Below, in pieces: positions 43,306 to 52,479 of a stretch of 64,000 nt of DNA. How positions within the stretch are numbered: the first letter of the stretch is position 1; every line of letters starts with the position of its first letter. The stretch is taken from assembly GCF_022354825.1 (NCBI RefSeq), contig NZ_CP031168.1, positions 3,473,501-3,537,500 of the forward strand, written 5' to 3'. The DNA is from Paenibacillus sp. H1-7 (GTDB taxonomy: Bacteria; Bacillota; Bacilli; Paenibacillales; NBRC-103111). The translations under genes were made by a program, and so were the position numbers. The notes under the pieces were generated by a model. It had not been told where the DNA came from, made no database searches, and was given only the letters and a program-made list of their open reading frames with translations.

Positions 43306-45409
43306 AATCATCTTACTAATGGCTGTGGCCATGACAACGGCTTGGGCGGCTCCGAGCCGAGCCGTCTTGGCTGACGGCGAAATATACCAGCGGGATGAGC
43401 TGGAGTCGTCCTCCCGGCTTGCATCCGTCACTATCGCCAACCGGAGCTACATCGATCTGAAGAGCGCGACGGTCATGCCTGGCGATAACGGGAATATGCT
43501 GTATTTCACTCTAACCGTAACGAACGGAACCGGCGGCACGCTGTCCTTCCTCGATTACTGGGTTAAGGTTTACAATAAATCGGGTGCGGAGTTCAAGCCC
43601 GAGCTGATTCCGCAAGACAAGCTGAAGAAAGAAATTCCAGCCGGTCAGCAAGTCGACTACACCTTTTATGCTCCTGTGAATGATGCGACCGTACTCCAGG
43701 ATCTGTGGTTTCAAATCACCCGCTGGGATTACACCAGCGCCGAGCTCGAGAAGCCGATAGGCAGCATTCAATTCCCGCAGGAGGCGGCCGACGTCTGGGC
43801 GCCGGAAACTAATCTCAAGACGGTGCAAATGGGCGGAGTGCCCGTTCAATTGGAAATTACGAGATGGACGGCGCAGGCAAACGACAACTACATCTCGCCC
43901 AAGCTGACGCTAAAGATGACGAACAAAGGGTATGCGAGCATCAAGCTGCCGGGCTATCAATACGCCCTGCGCGCTGCTAACGGCGCCATGTATCCGTTGG
44001 AAATCGCTGTGAACGGCGACAAGCAAACGCTGCAGCCCGAAGTTCCGGTCGAGCTGCAGCTGAAGGCGGTGAAGCTGCCTGCAACGGCCGGTGCGGACGG
44101 CTGGGACCTGGTGCTTACCCAAACGTTGACCATTTCGAACGAACTGAAGCTGAATGCGCCGGTCACAGCGTTAAAGGTCATCGCTGAGCAGCAGGATGCA
44201 GCGCTCGTTGGCGCTACAGTGGACTACGCCAACGAGAATGGCGTGTACGAGCTGAAAGTAGATAAGCTGGATCGGATGCCTTGGGAGGACCAGGACGTCC
44301 TCAGCACGAATTTATCGATCTCTCATAAGGAGGCCGATGCACTGCCTTTTCCGAACATCCAAGCCTATTACGAGCTTGACGGCGGCGTAAGGGTCGACGC
44401 CAAGCTTATCAAAACCGACCAATCCGTCGGTGTCCCGCCGGGTACCGACGTTCATTTCCAGCTGATCGGGAAAATCCCGTATACGTATTCTTTTGCTTCG
44501 ACCAAGCTGTTCCTTGTAGAGAAGGTCAGCGAGAACGCAACGGAGGAGATGGCCCAGTTCACGCTGCCGCCGTTTGAAATCAATATGCCTGTCATCCCGT
44601 ACGGCAAGACGCAATCGATCTCCGGAATAGGCCGTAACACGCAATTTGCTCCGCGTTGGATCAATATGTTTACAGACGGCAAGAGCAACCTGCTCGAGGT
44701 GCAGCTGGAAACGTCCAATCTGGAGAAGCGCTCCAGTACGATTCCTAAGCTGACGGCTTACTTCAAGACAGCCGATCAATCGCTATATCCGACCAAAATC
44801 CGGGAAGTGAAGCAGAAGCTGAATCCGCAAGGAAAAGCCCTGATTTCCTTCACAGGCAAGCTTCCCAAAGGGGTGGACTCGGAAGGGCTGAGACTGGTTA
44901 TCGGCGAATCCATTACGGACCAGCATTTGAGCGTGGGGGATGAGAAAGCCGATGCTTACATTAACGCTGTCGAGATGGAGCTGCCGAGAGAAATCGACGG
45001 CCCGAATCCGACGGTGAAGCAGGTGAACTTTTATCCTTATACCATTTCATTGAGTAATATCAGCACTTGGCTGGACAGCAAAGAGCTGCGGGTAAATTTC
45101 CTGTACAACCTGGAAAAAGACAGCAATTATGAAACGAACAACGAAGGCAGCAAGCTCGTTATTCAGTTCCAGGACATCAGCGGCAATATGACCTATGAGC
45201 AGAAGTTTTTCCTGGAAACGGCGTCGGATAAAGACGACCTGCGTCTGGAGCTTGGCGAGCATAGCTACAAAATGACCGTCAAGGATACCGATCTGCTTGG
45301 CAAGATCCAATCGCTGAAGCAATACCGAATTAACATCTATCACGAATTCCAAGGCATGAGAAAACAGCTGGCGACCCAAACGATGGATTGGTTTGGCGTT
45401 ACCGAATAA
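43283..45409 (+). CDS. Large secreted protein of the export cluster, function unknown
   Basis: 708 residues from ATG 43283, behind AAAGGGG and overlapping the previous gene by 23 bases. Signal peptide ends near ALAD-like VLADG (about residue 31). No lipobox and no C-terminal membrane anchor. The rest is beta-rich, with repeated sections of about 120-150 residues (LTVTNGTGGTLSFLDYWVKVYN, LKMTNKGYASIKLPGYQYALR) that look like Ig-like or CARDB-like domains. Family not recognised. Coupling to the ABC genes suggests a substrate, receptor or wall-side partner of the transporter. Confidence 0.75.
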   Translation: MRLSLKARIILLMAVAMTTAWAAPSRAVLADGEIYQRDELESSSRLASVTIANRSYIDLKSATVMPGDNGNMLYFTLTVTNGTGGTLSFLDYWVKVYNKSGAEFKPELIPQDKLKKEIPAGQQVDYTFYAPVNDATVLQDLWFQITRWDYTSAELEKPIGSIQFPQEAADVWAPETNLKTVQMGGVPVQLEITRWTAQANDNYISPKLTLKMTNKGYASIKLPGYQYALRAANGAMYPLEIAVNGDKQTLQPEVPVELQLKAVKLPATAGADGWDLVLTQTLTISNELKLNAPVTALKVIAEQQDAALVGATVDYANENGVYELKVDKLDRMPWEDQDVLSTNLSISHKEADALPFPNIQAYYELDGGVRVDAKLIKTDQSVGVPPGTDVHFQLIGKIPYTYSFASTKLFLVEKVSENATEEMAQFTLPPFEINMPVIPYGKTQSISGIGRNTQFAPRWINMFTDGKSNLLEVQLETSNLEKRSSTIPKLTAYFKTADQSLYPTKIREVKQKLNPQGKALISFTGKLPKGVDSEGLRLVIGESITDQHLSVGDEKADAYINAVEMELPREIDGPNPTVKQVNFYPYTISLSNISTWLDSKELRVNFLYNLEKDSNYETNNEGSKLVIQFQDISGNMTYEQKFFLETASDKDDLRLELGEHSYKMTVKDTDLLGKIQSLKQYRINIYHEFQGMRKQLATQTMDWFGVTE

Positions 45410-45420
45410 ATGGAGAAGAA

Positions 45421-45447
45421 AAGCACCCTGAGCCGGTGCTTTTTTCT
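45421..45447 (+). terminator. Terminator of the export cluster
   Basis: AAGCACC (45421-45427) pairs with GGTGCTT (45435-45441), followed by five T, 11 bases after the stop. Confidence 0.85.
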
Positions 45448-45507
45448 TTATTGTTTTTTATGGTAAAATGGAGGAATGAGCGGTATACGAGAGAGGAGGG
45501 GAATCCT

Positions 45508-45996
45508 ATTCGGATTGGCGTAGTCTCCGATACACACATGTTCGGCCGTGCCAAAAAGCTTCCGGATGCATTGCTGGAAGGGCTGCAAGGGGTGGACATG
45601 ATCCTTCACGCAGGCGATTGGGTGGACGAAGCGGTTGTCGGCTTATTCGAGCAGATAGCTCCTACCGACGGAGTCGCCGGCAACAATGACGGGACCGACA
45701 TTATCGAACGCTTCGGGAGCCATAAAGTGCTGAACCTAGCCGGGTTCCGGATAGGACTGGTCCATGGAGACGGCGGCCGCAAGTCGACGCTGGAGAAGGC
45801 TATCGATGTTTTTCGCGATTTGAACGTCGATGTCATTGTGTTTGGCCATTCCCATATTCCGTATCAAGGAATGCATAACGGCGTTCTGCTGTTGAATCCG
45901 GGTTCTCCTACCGATAAACGCCGCCAGCCCCGCTATTCATATGGCATTATGGAGTTGGGATCTACCGTTGAAGCCGCAATATATTACTACGATTAA
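45508..45996 (+). CDS. YfcE/YsnB-like metallophosphoesterase, probable ATT start
   Basis: 162 residues if ATT 45508 is the start. AGGAGGGG lies six bases before it, and the first residues (x-R-I-G-V-V-S-D-T-H) align where family members start with Met. The nearest in-frame ATG, 45460, has no ribosome site and lies in promoter-like sequence. Metal-site motifs are complete: VSDTH, HAGDW, GNNDG, LVHGD and FGHSHIP. Predicted manganese-dependent phosphodiesterase of the MJ0936/YfcE group. Confidence 0.85.
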   Translation: MRIGVVSDTHMFGRAKKLPDALLEGLQGVDMILHAGDWVDEAVVGLFEQIAPTDGVAGNNDGTDIIERFGSHKVLNLAGFRIGLVHGDGGRKSTLEKAIDVFRDLNVDVIVFGHSHIPYQGMHNGVLLLNPGSPTDKRRQPRYSYGIMELGSTVEAAIYYYD

Positions 45997-46027
45997 CGAT
46001 AAAGCACTTTATGTGGAGGGATTACTA

Positions 46028-46369
46028 ATGGCACAATGGAAAGAAATTACAACACAGGATCAATGGAACGAGCAATTTGAAGGGTCTGCGAATAAATCCA
46101 AAGTGATTTTGAAGCACAGCACGGCATGTCCGGTAAGCTTTAACGCTTTGAAGGAATATGAGGCTTATTTGCAAAACGAATCGGCTGCCGACGTCGATTA
46201 TTTATTGGTGAAAGTGATCGAATCGCGGCCTGTATCCAATCAAATTGCGGAAGATACAGGAGTCAAGCACGCATCGCCGCAAATTTTGTACATCAAAAAC
46301 AAAGAGACGATCTGGAATACGTCCCACTGGGCTATTACCGAGGAGCACATAACGGCGGTTCTTAACTAA
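46028..46369 (+). CDS. ytxJ: YtxJ/BrxC-type monothiol bacilliredoxin
   Basis: 113 residues from ATG 46028, behind GGAGGG. Thioredoxin fold with the motif STACPVS near residue 37 (single active Cys followed by Pro) and the cis-Pro region HASPQILYIKN. YtxJ proteins remove bacillithiol from mixed disulfides in Firmicutes that make bacillithiol, which supports the taxonomic call. Small spacing to the esterase gene downstream. Confidence 0.85.
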   Translation: MAQWKEITTQDQWNEQFEGSANKSKVILKHSTACPVSFNALKEYEAYLQNESAADVDYLLVKVIESRPVSNQIAEDTGVKHASPQILYIKNKETIWNTSHWAITEEHITAVLN

Positions 46370-46392
46370 GAAGGCGGTAGGAGGAACTCTAT

Positions 46393-47196
46393 ATGAGCGT
46401 TCGGCCGCATCCATTTTTTTCCGGGGCTTTATATGCCCGCAAATCGTGCTTCGTTTATGTCCCGGAAGGCTATGATCAGGGAGAAGAGCGGTATCCGGTC
46501 ATTTATTTGCTTCACGGGATGTATCAGAGCGAATCCAATTGGCTGCTTAAAGGAAACGCCGAGCAGACGCTGGATCGCATGATGGATGAAGGGACGCTTC
46601 GCAAATGTATCGTCGTTATGCCCAATGACGGGGGATATGGAACGGGTACGTTTTATGTGAACTGGTATGACGGAACCGGCAATTTCGAGGATTACATGCT
46701 GTATGATCTGGTTGGCGAGATCGACAAGGCGTTTCGGACGATTCCGGATCGAGAACACCGTGCTGTTTGCGGCTTATCGATGGGAGGCTTCGGAGCGTTC
46801 TCGCTAGCGCTGCGGAATCCGGAGGTGTTCGGCGCAGCGGTGAGCCTGTCCGGCGCGCTGACTTCAACAGAGCTGATAGGGCCTCAATATGCACGTTCGG
46901 ATATCAGCCGCATGATAGGCCCGCTGAATGGACCGTATGCGCAAAGCCTCGATTTGCAAAAGCTTGCCGAGCGCAGGCTGCACGATGCCCATCCTCCCGC
47001 ACTATATTTCCACTGCGGAACCGAGGATTACCTGTATTCGATGAATGAGGCATTCCATGCGCATTTGAATCGAATCGGCTATACCCACCGATATGAGACC
47101 TATAGCGGAGAGCATAATTGGGATTACTGGACGGGGCATCTGGCCAGATCGCTCTCGTTCATGGATTCCTTCTTTGCGGCACCAAAAAACCCTTAA
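46393..47196 (+). CDS. Esterase D-like alpha/beta hydrolase
   Basis: 267 residues, ATG behind GGTAGGAGGAAC. N-terminal FFSGALYARKSCFVYVPEGYDQGEERYPVIYLLHGMYQSESNW (shortened here), oxyanion region, nucleophile elbow GLSMGGFGAF with Ser near residue 129, and GEHNWDYW with the catalytic His near the C-terminus. Resembles the putative esterase / S-formylglutathione hydrolase group and EstA-like feruloyl esterases. No signal peptide, so probably intracellular. Its stop codon overlaps that of the convergent giant gene. Confidence 0.85.
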   Translation: MSVRPHPFFSGALYARKSCFVYVPEGYDQGEERYPVIYLLHGMYQSESNWLLKGNAEQTLDRMMDEGTLRKCIVVMPNDGGYGTGTFYVNWYDGTGNFEDYMLYDLVGEIDKAFRTIPDREHRAVCGLSMGGFGAFSLALRNPEVFGAAVSLSGALTSTELIGPQYARSDISRMIGPLNGPYAQSLDLQKLAERRLHDAHPPALYFHCGTEDYLYSMNEAFHAHLNRIGYTHRYETYSGEHNWDYWTGHLARSLSFMDSFFAAPKNP

Positions 47197-47217
47197 GACA
47201 TCGTCTTAAGGGTTTTT
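47185..47217. terminator. Shared bidirectional terminator with both stop codons inside
   Basis: A perfect 15-bp stem (47185-47199 with 47203-47217) and a three-base loop, with A and T tails suited to both directions. Stop codons of the converging genes (47194-47196 plus, 47195-47193 minus) overlap in the TTAA of the first arm. Confidence 0.9.
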
Positions 47218-50200
47218 GAATGGGAAGGAGGGAGAGGGGCTGCGTTCTGCTTCAGTAAGGAGACGGTAAACGTCGTTCCCTCCCCCTCAACAGAGCTGCA
47301 CTCTATAGAGCCGTTGTAATGCTGCAGGTAGGTGTGAACAATATTCAAGCCCAAGCCGGAATTGGTCGTGTCCGATTTGGTGGAGAAGCCTTTGTCGAAG
47401 ATTTTCAGCCGGTTAGCTTCCGGAATGAAGGAGCCGGTATTGAATACGATCAGCTTGTACTGGTCGTCGTCCTCTTCAATCGTAAGCCGCAAGGTTCTCA
47501 GCGGGTCATCGTCCGGAATCGCTTCGATAGCGTTCTTGAGCAGATTGTGCACGATACTCGAGAAATAGCTGATCGGCAGCGTTATCCCTTCGAACGTACA
47601 ATCGAGCTTGCCTGTAACCTGGAGCTCGATTTTATTCGAGATACAGGGTAGGCTGATGTTGTTCAGCACGACGCCGAGTACAGGGAATTTGACCGAGTTG
47701 ACTACCGACTGCTGGACGATTTCCTTACACCAGACCGAGATGTATTCTTTGGCCATATCGTATTTGTTCATCATCAGCAGGGCGTGCACCGTCTGAACAT
47801 TATTGATCAGCTCGTGCTGCGCTTTACGAATATTGAGCATGGTGGCCTCGGACGATTGAACCCAGCGCTCCTTCTCGTCCAGCTGCAGCTGAATGTTTTT
47901 CTCCCGTTCCTCCAGCAGCTGAAGCTTGTAATCCTTGTATTCGAGATTCGTATACAGCTTCGCATTTTCGATGGTGCTTGCTATTTCCGAGGTCAACAGC
48001 TTCAGCGTATCCAGGCGCTGCTCCTGAAAGACGTGCGTCGCAAGATTGTTTTCCAGATACAACGCTCCGATCATTTTGCCCAGCTTGATAATAGGCAGGA
48101 CCAGGACCGATTTCGGCAGCTGCGTACGGATGTATACGTCCTTCGGAAACATATCCGAGCTTGCCGCGTCGTGAAGCAGCAAGGGCTCTTCCTTGCGGAC
48201 GGCGTATTGGATGGCCGAGATGGCGGCATGGCCGTAATCTTCCATAGGAATGGCATGCTGAGCCTTGAACGGCTGGTCCGGCAGCTTCTCCACTTCCACA
48301 TACAGCCGGTGATCCCTTACGAGGACGAGCAATCCTTTTTCCGCGCCGGCATTTTCCATTACGATATGCATGAAGCTTTCCAGCAGTTTATGGAATACGG
48401 CTTCATTCGACAGCGCCTGCGATGCTTTCATAAAGGTAGATACATCAATCACGGATTGGGCGGACGGCGTTCTGCTGATCAGATAAGGATGCTTATCCTC
48501 CAACTGGGCGACTTTGCGCTGCGCTCCCCATTTGGTATACAGCTGTTTGGCTTCCATCCAATACGAGCGGGCAATTTTCATCTTGCCGGTTTGCATATAA
48601 AATTTGGCGGCGCATTCGTTGGCCATCGCTTCGATATGAACGAAATGCTGCTTGCCGGCGTGCAGGATCGCCTGCTCATACTGTTCAGCCGCCAGGCTGC
48701 TGTTGCCGGCAATCCGGTTCATTTCCGCCTCTATGAGCAGCTGCTGATGCAAGAACGTCTCAGGGGCATGGGCGCTCCATTTTTTTAACACCTTCAAGTT
48801 CTTTCGGAGCTTCCTCCAGTACACGCTCTGCTCCGCCTTGCTTGCATCGGGATAGAGGGCGCAAAGGACAAGAGAGCTCGTAAAATGATACATTTGCACA
48901 TGAATCAGACCGAACACCGAATGGATGCTTTCTTCCATTTGCTCGAGCAATTGTTTGGCTTCCTGGATCCGGTCGAGCATATAGAACGTTTGGAGCTGAA
49001 GCGCATAATACGTATGAACGACCGCTTTATTCGAAAAGCTGCCGAGCTGCAGCCGCTCGTCCTCGTTCATAAAAGGCTCGAGGAGCGCGTCCTGGTTCAT
49101 TTGGCTCTGAGGAGCCGGTTCGTCCTTCATAAACAGCATGAACCGCTGCAGGACAAGCAGGATATAAATCGTATCTTTGTCCTGGGACCGGTCAACGAAC
49201 GAATGATACAGCTCCGTCTCGGTATATACCTCTCCCAGATGGTCGCCCTTATACAGCCGAAGGAAAAAGCTGAACGTAATGGAGTACCCTCCGTACACGA
49301 AATCCCCCGATTCGACGCCGAACTGATACGCCTTTTTCAAATAGAGCACATTGGATTCGATGTGCTGCGTCACGTTGTTCGTAAAGGCGCCGAAGCCGAA
49401 GTACACCTTGCATTTGATAGGCAAATGGTCGAAGCTGTCGCACAGCAGCAAGCCTGCTTTGCCGAATTTGGCGCCGCCCTTCACATCGCCGAATAGAGAG
49501 CTGATGATAACACCGTAGGTGGAGTAGGCCAGCGACGAGCCCTCGGAGTTCCCGTATCTGAGCGAGAAGTTAAACAGCTTCATCATCAGAAACACGTATA
49601 AATCCGAGTTCAAGAAATACGACGGCGCGATCAGATTGATCATCAGCCTGACCACCGCTTTATGATCGGGATCGATCATTTTGGGCAGATCGAACAAATC
49701 CTCCGGCTGCTTGGCGATCATGTTCCATTTGGTCTTAGCCAGCTCAAGCAGGATGGAGGAGCGGCTAATGGTCGACTGAAGCGGGATGCCGAACAGGCGC
49801 AGCCCTTCGAGGCCCATCTCCAGAGCTTGCTCATGCAGCCCGAGATTCGTATAGAGCACCATCATCAGGTTGTAGGCGTCGGCTTTTTCCATTCTTGTGC
49901 TGGCATGGCTCAAAATGAGCTGGAACGAACGTTTCGCCTCTTCGAAATGGCCGCATAAATATTCCAGCTCGGCAAGCTCCAAATAGATCGAGAACGTCAG
50001 ATCATATTGATGGTTCCAGCTATTCGTATCCAGTAATTGGACACTATGGGTGACGTACTTCAAGGCGGTCTCATAGGCGGTATTCGCCTTGGCCTTCCGG
50101 CTAGCGCGAACGTTGAACTCCGCAAGACGTTCCCGGTCCCTGGTTGTCGTCAACAGCTCCTTCCCCTGGTTAAACTGATTGGCTACATCGAACAGATGCT

Positions 50201-52343
50201 CTTCCAGCTCTTCTGGGGAGAGAGTAGTGTACAGCAGCTTGCCGACATGGTAATGGAGCTCCTTCTTCTGGAGCTTGGGCACCATGGAATAGACGGCTTG
50301 ATGCACCCGGTCGTGCAGGAAGCTATACTTGCCCGCCGACCCATTGGCCTCATCGGCTTTGACGGGCATCAGCAAGCCTTCCTTTACCGCCTGCTGTAAT
50401 GCGGCGTCGACGGCCGAAGCTTCCTGTGAGGCAGCCAGCGCAAGCAGGTCGGTATTGAATATGTGGCCGATACAGGCGGCATGCATTAACAGCTGCTGTA
50501 CTTGATCCGGCAGCCGGCGAATTTTGTTAATCATGAAATCGACGACGTTGTCGGTAATGTGGAGCTCCTGGATTTTGCCGAGATCCCACTGCCACATGCC
50601 GATTTCATAGTTGAACTGCACCAGCTGGTGGTCGTATAGCGAGCGGAGGAACTGCTTCGTAAAGAACGGGTTCCCTTTCGTTTTCTCGATGATGATGTCT
50701 GCGAGCTCGTTAACCTGGTCGTCGGACACTTTGCGCAGCGTATCGTGCAGCAGGTGCCTCACATCGAGGATGTCCAGCGGCTCCAGCTCGATGTTCACCA
50801 GCTGGATATGATGCATGCGATCCAGCTTGTCGATTAACCAGCGCAGCGGATGAGCCTCCGTCACATCGTTGCTGCGATAGGTGCCGATAAATAAGCAGCA
50901 ATTGGTGCTGGGCTGTGAAGACAAGTCCTGCAGCAGTTGAAGGGAGGCCGGGTCCGCCCACTGCAAATCGTCGATAAAGACAATGAGAGGGTTCTCTTTC
51001 GTCGCAAACACGGAGATGAACTGCTGCACCGTAATCAGAAAACGATTATGCATCTCGGCCGGAGGGAGCTTCGATAGAAGCGGCTGCGGGCCGATCACCT
51101 TTTCCATTTCCGGAATTACATCGATCAAGATGTGTCCGTTCGGGCCGACAGCATCCAATATTTTTCGTTTCCATATTTGAAAAGGCTCATCGCTTAGCGA
51201 CAGCAAATATTGAATTAATTGCAAGCCTGCTTGAGCAATCGCCTGAAAAGGAGTATCGCGTTTGAACTGCTCGAACTTGCCGGAAATAAACAGTCCCTCT
51301 TCCTTGAGAATGGACTTTTGGAATTCCTGAATCAGGTACGACTTGCCGACTCCGGACAAGCCGGATACGAACACCATCTCGTTGCTTCCGAGCAGTGCGC
51401 GGTGATAAGCGTTGCGCAGGTCCTGCAGCTCCTGCTCCCGTCCGTACAGCGAATCGGAAATTTTGAAAATATCTGCCGCCTGACCGACTTCAATAGGTGA
51501 CTGGTCAAGCTTTCCTTCCTGAAGCAGTATCGTCAGACACGCCTCGAGATCGCTTTTTAAGGCGAACGCGCTTTGATACCGGTGCTCGGGGTGCTTGGCG
51601 AGACATTTCATCACGATATCCGATACGGGCTTCGGAATGGAAGGGATGGCTTTATGAGGCGCGACGGGCTGTTTCGCCATATGGTGATGGATCCATTCTG
51701 TGGTATCGTTTGCAGAAAAGGGCCGTTCTCCCGTGAGCATTTCATAGAAAACGACGCCGAGAGAATACACGTCGGTTCTATAGTCGATATTCCGGTCCAT
51801 GCGTCCGAATTGCTCGGGTGCCATAAACGGCAAACGGATGCCTCTCAGCTCGGCCGTAGGCTTGAGACCGGCCGCTGAATCGAGAGAATATGCTGCATTC
51901 AGATCGGTCAACTGTACTTTATGGTAGGCAGGCTGGACGACAAAGGCGTTCGACGATACATTCAAATGAACGTATTTGAGCTGATGCAGCTTGCGGATGA
52001 TTTCAGTCATCGAAACGGACAAAAACAAAAAGAGCTTCAATTCCATCGGACCCGAAGCTGTAAGCTGAGAAAGCGGTTGTCCTTCCGAGTGCTCCATTAC
52101 CAGCATCATCGTACTATGATAAGAATCAAGCCGGAGCGGCTGGAGCAGCTCCTCCAGTCGGATGCGCTTTCCGTTCTCGTATTCGTTTGTAATCCATTCG
52201 ATCTCATGCTGCGACGGATACTCATCAGTAAGCATCTTGATCCAATACTTCTGACCCGTGGAAAGGTTGAGGCCGCGGTAGATAGTGAACGGCTCGTGAT
52301 CGTACCATTTTTGCATTTGAATATTGTTTATGGTCAATAACAA
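47193..52343 (-). CDS. Kinase-like/AAA ATPase/GAF/histidine kinase giant protein
   Basis: 1716 residues, TTG start at 52343, eight bases after GGAGG. Residues 8-275 are a Ser/Thr-kinase fold (MAPEQFGRMDRNIDYRTDVYSLG), but the catalytic loop reads HLN at 126-128 where HRD is expected, and the DFG site reads DLN at 147-149, so it is probably inactive. P-loop ATPase with GLSGVGKSY at 328-336, WADPASLQLL. A long helical repeat region (about 700-1280). GAF domain (about 1310-1460). Histidine kinase at the C-terminus: His1510 in HELINNVQTVHAL, NAIEAI, NSGLGLNIV. Cytoplasmic, no membrane segment. Confidence 0.9.
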   Translation of the reverse strand: MLLTINNIQMQKWYDHEPFTIYRGLNLSTGQKYWIKMLTDEYPSQHEIEWITNEYENGKRIRLEELLQPLRLDSYHSTMMLVMEHSEGQPLSQLTASGPMELKLFLFLSVSMTEIIRKLHQLKYVHLNVSSNAFVVQPAYHKVQLTDLNAAYSLDSAAGLKPTAELRGIRLPFMAPEQFGRMDRNIDYRTDVYSLGVVFYEMLTGERPFSANDTTEWIHHHMAKQPVAPHKAIPSIPKPVSDIVMKCLAKHPEHRYQSAFALKSDLEACLTILLQEGKLDQSPIEVGQAADIFKISDSLYGREQELQDLRNAYHRALLGSNEMVFVSGLSGVGKSYLIQEFQKSILKEEGLFISGKFEQFKRDTPFQAIAQAGLQLIQYLLSLSDEPFQIWKRKILDAVGPNGHILIDVIPEMEKVIGPQPLLSKLPPAEMHNRFLITVQQFISVFATKENPLIVFIDDLQWADPASLQLLQDLSSQPSTNCCLFIGTYRSNDVTEAHPLRWLIDKLDRMHHIQLVNIELEPLDILDVRHLLHDTLRKVSDDQVNELADIIIEKTKGNPFFTKQFLRSLYDHQLVQFNYEIGMWQWDLGKIQELHITDNVVDFMINKIRRLPDQVQQLLMHAACIGHIFNTDLLALAASQEASAVDAALQQAVKEGLLMPVKADEANGSAGKYSFLHDRVHQAVYSMVPKLQKKELHYHVGKLLYTTLSPEELEEHLFDVANQFNQGKELLTTTRDRERLAEFNVRASRKAKANTAYETALKYVTHSVQLLDTNSWNHQYDLTFSIYLELAELEYLCGHFEEAKRSFQLILSHASTRMEKADAYNLMMVLYTNLGLHEQALEMGLEGLRLFGIPLQSTISRSSILLELAKTKWNMIAKQPEDLFDLPKMIDPDHKAVVRLMINLIAPSYFLNSDLYVFLMMKLFNFSLRYGNSEGSSLAYSTYGVIISSLFGDVKGGAKFGKAGLLLCDSFDHLPIKCKVYFGFGAFTNNVTQHIESNVLYLKKAYQFGVESGDFVYGGYSITFSFFLRLYKGDHLGEVYTETELYHSFVDRSQDKDTIYILLVLQRFMLFMKDEPAPQSQMNQDALLEPFMNEDERLQLGSFSNKAVVHTYYALQLQTFYMLDRIQEAKQLLEQMEESIHSVFGLIHVQMYHFTSSLVLCALYPDASKAEQSVYWRKLRKNLKVLKKWSAHAPETFLHQQLLIEAEMNRIAGNSSLAAEQYEQAILHAGKQHFVHIEAMANECAAKFYMQTGKMKIARSYWMEAKQLYTKWGAQRKVAQLEDKHPYLISRTPSAQSVIDVSTFMKASQALSNEAVFHKLLESFMHIVMENAGAEKGLLVLVRDHRLYVEVEKLPDQPFKAQHAIPMEDYGHAAISAIQYAVRKEEPLLLHDAASSDMFPKDVYIRTQLPKSVLVLPIIKLGKMIGALYLENNLATHVFQEQRLDTLKLLTSEIASTIENAKLYTNLEYKDYKLQLLEEREKNIQLQLDEKERWVQSSEATMLNIRKAQHELINNVQTVHALLMMNKYDMAKEYISVWCKEIVQQSVVNSVKFPVLGVVLNNISLPCISNKIELQVTGKLDCTFEGITLPISYFSSIVHNLLKNAIEAIPDDDPLRTLRLTIEEDDDQYKLIVFNTGSFIPEANRLKIFDKGFSTKSDTTNSGLGLNIVHTYLQHYNGSIECSSVEGEGTTFTVSLLKQNAAPLPPSHSKTLKTMS

Positions 52344-52479
52344 GCGGGTATCCTCCGATTACTTCCAATTAATTATATTTTACCGATTACGCGAAAAGGT
52401 AGCAACAGGAAAATGTAAAAAAGGACACTATTCGACCCGTTTCGCACGTAATGCAGTAACCGTTTCAAAAGGAGAATCG

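Noticed and set aside
47784-48788. 334-residue plus-strand frame inside the giant kinase-like gene
   Set aside because: Antisense to the GAF and histidine kinase parts; no recognisable fold.
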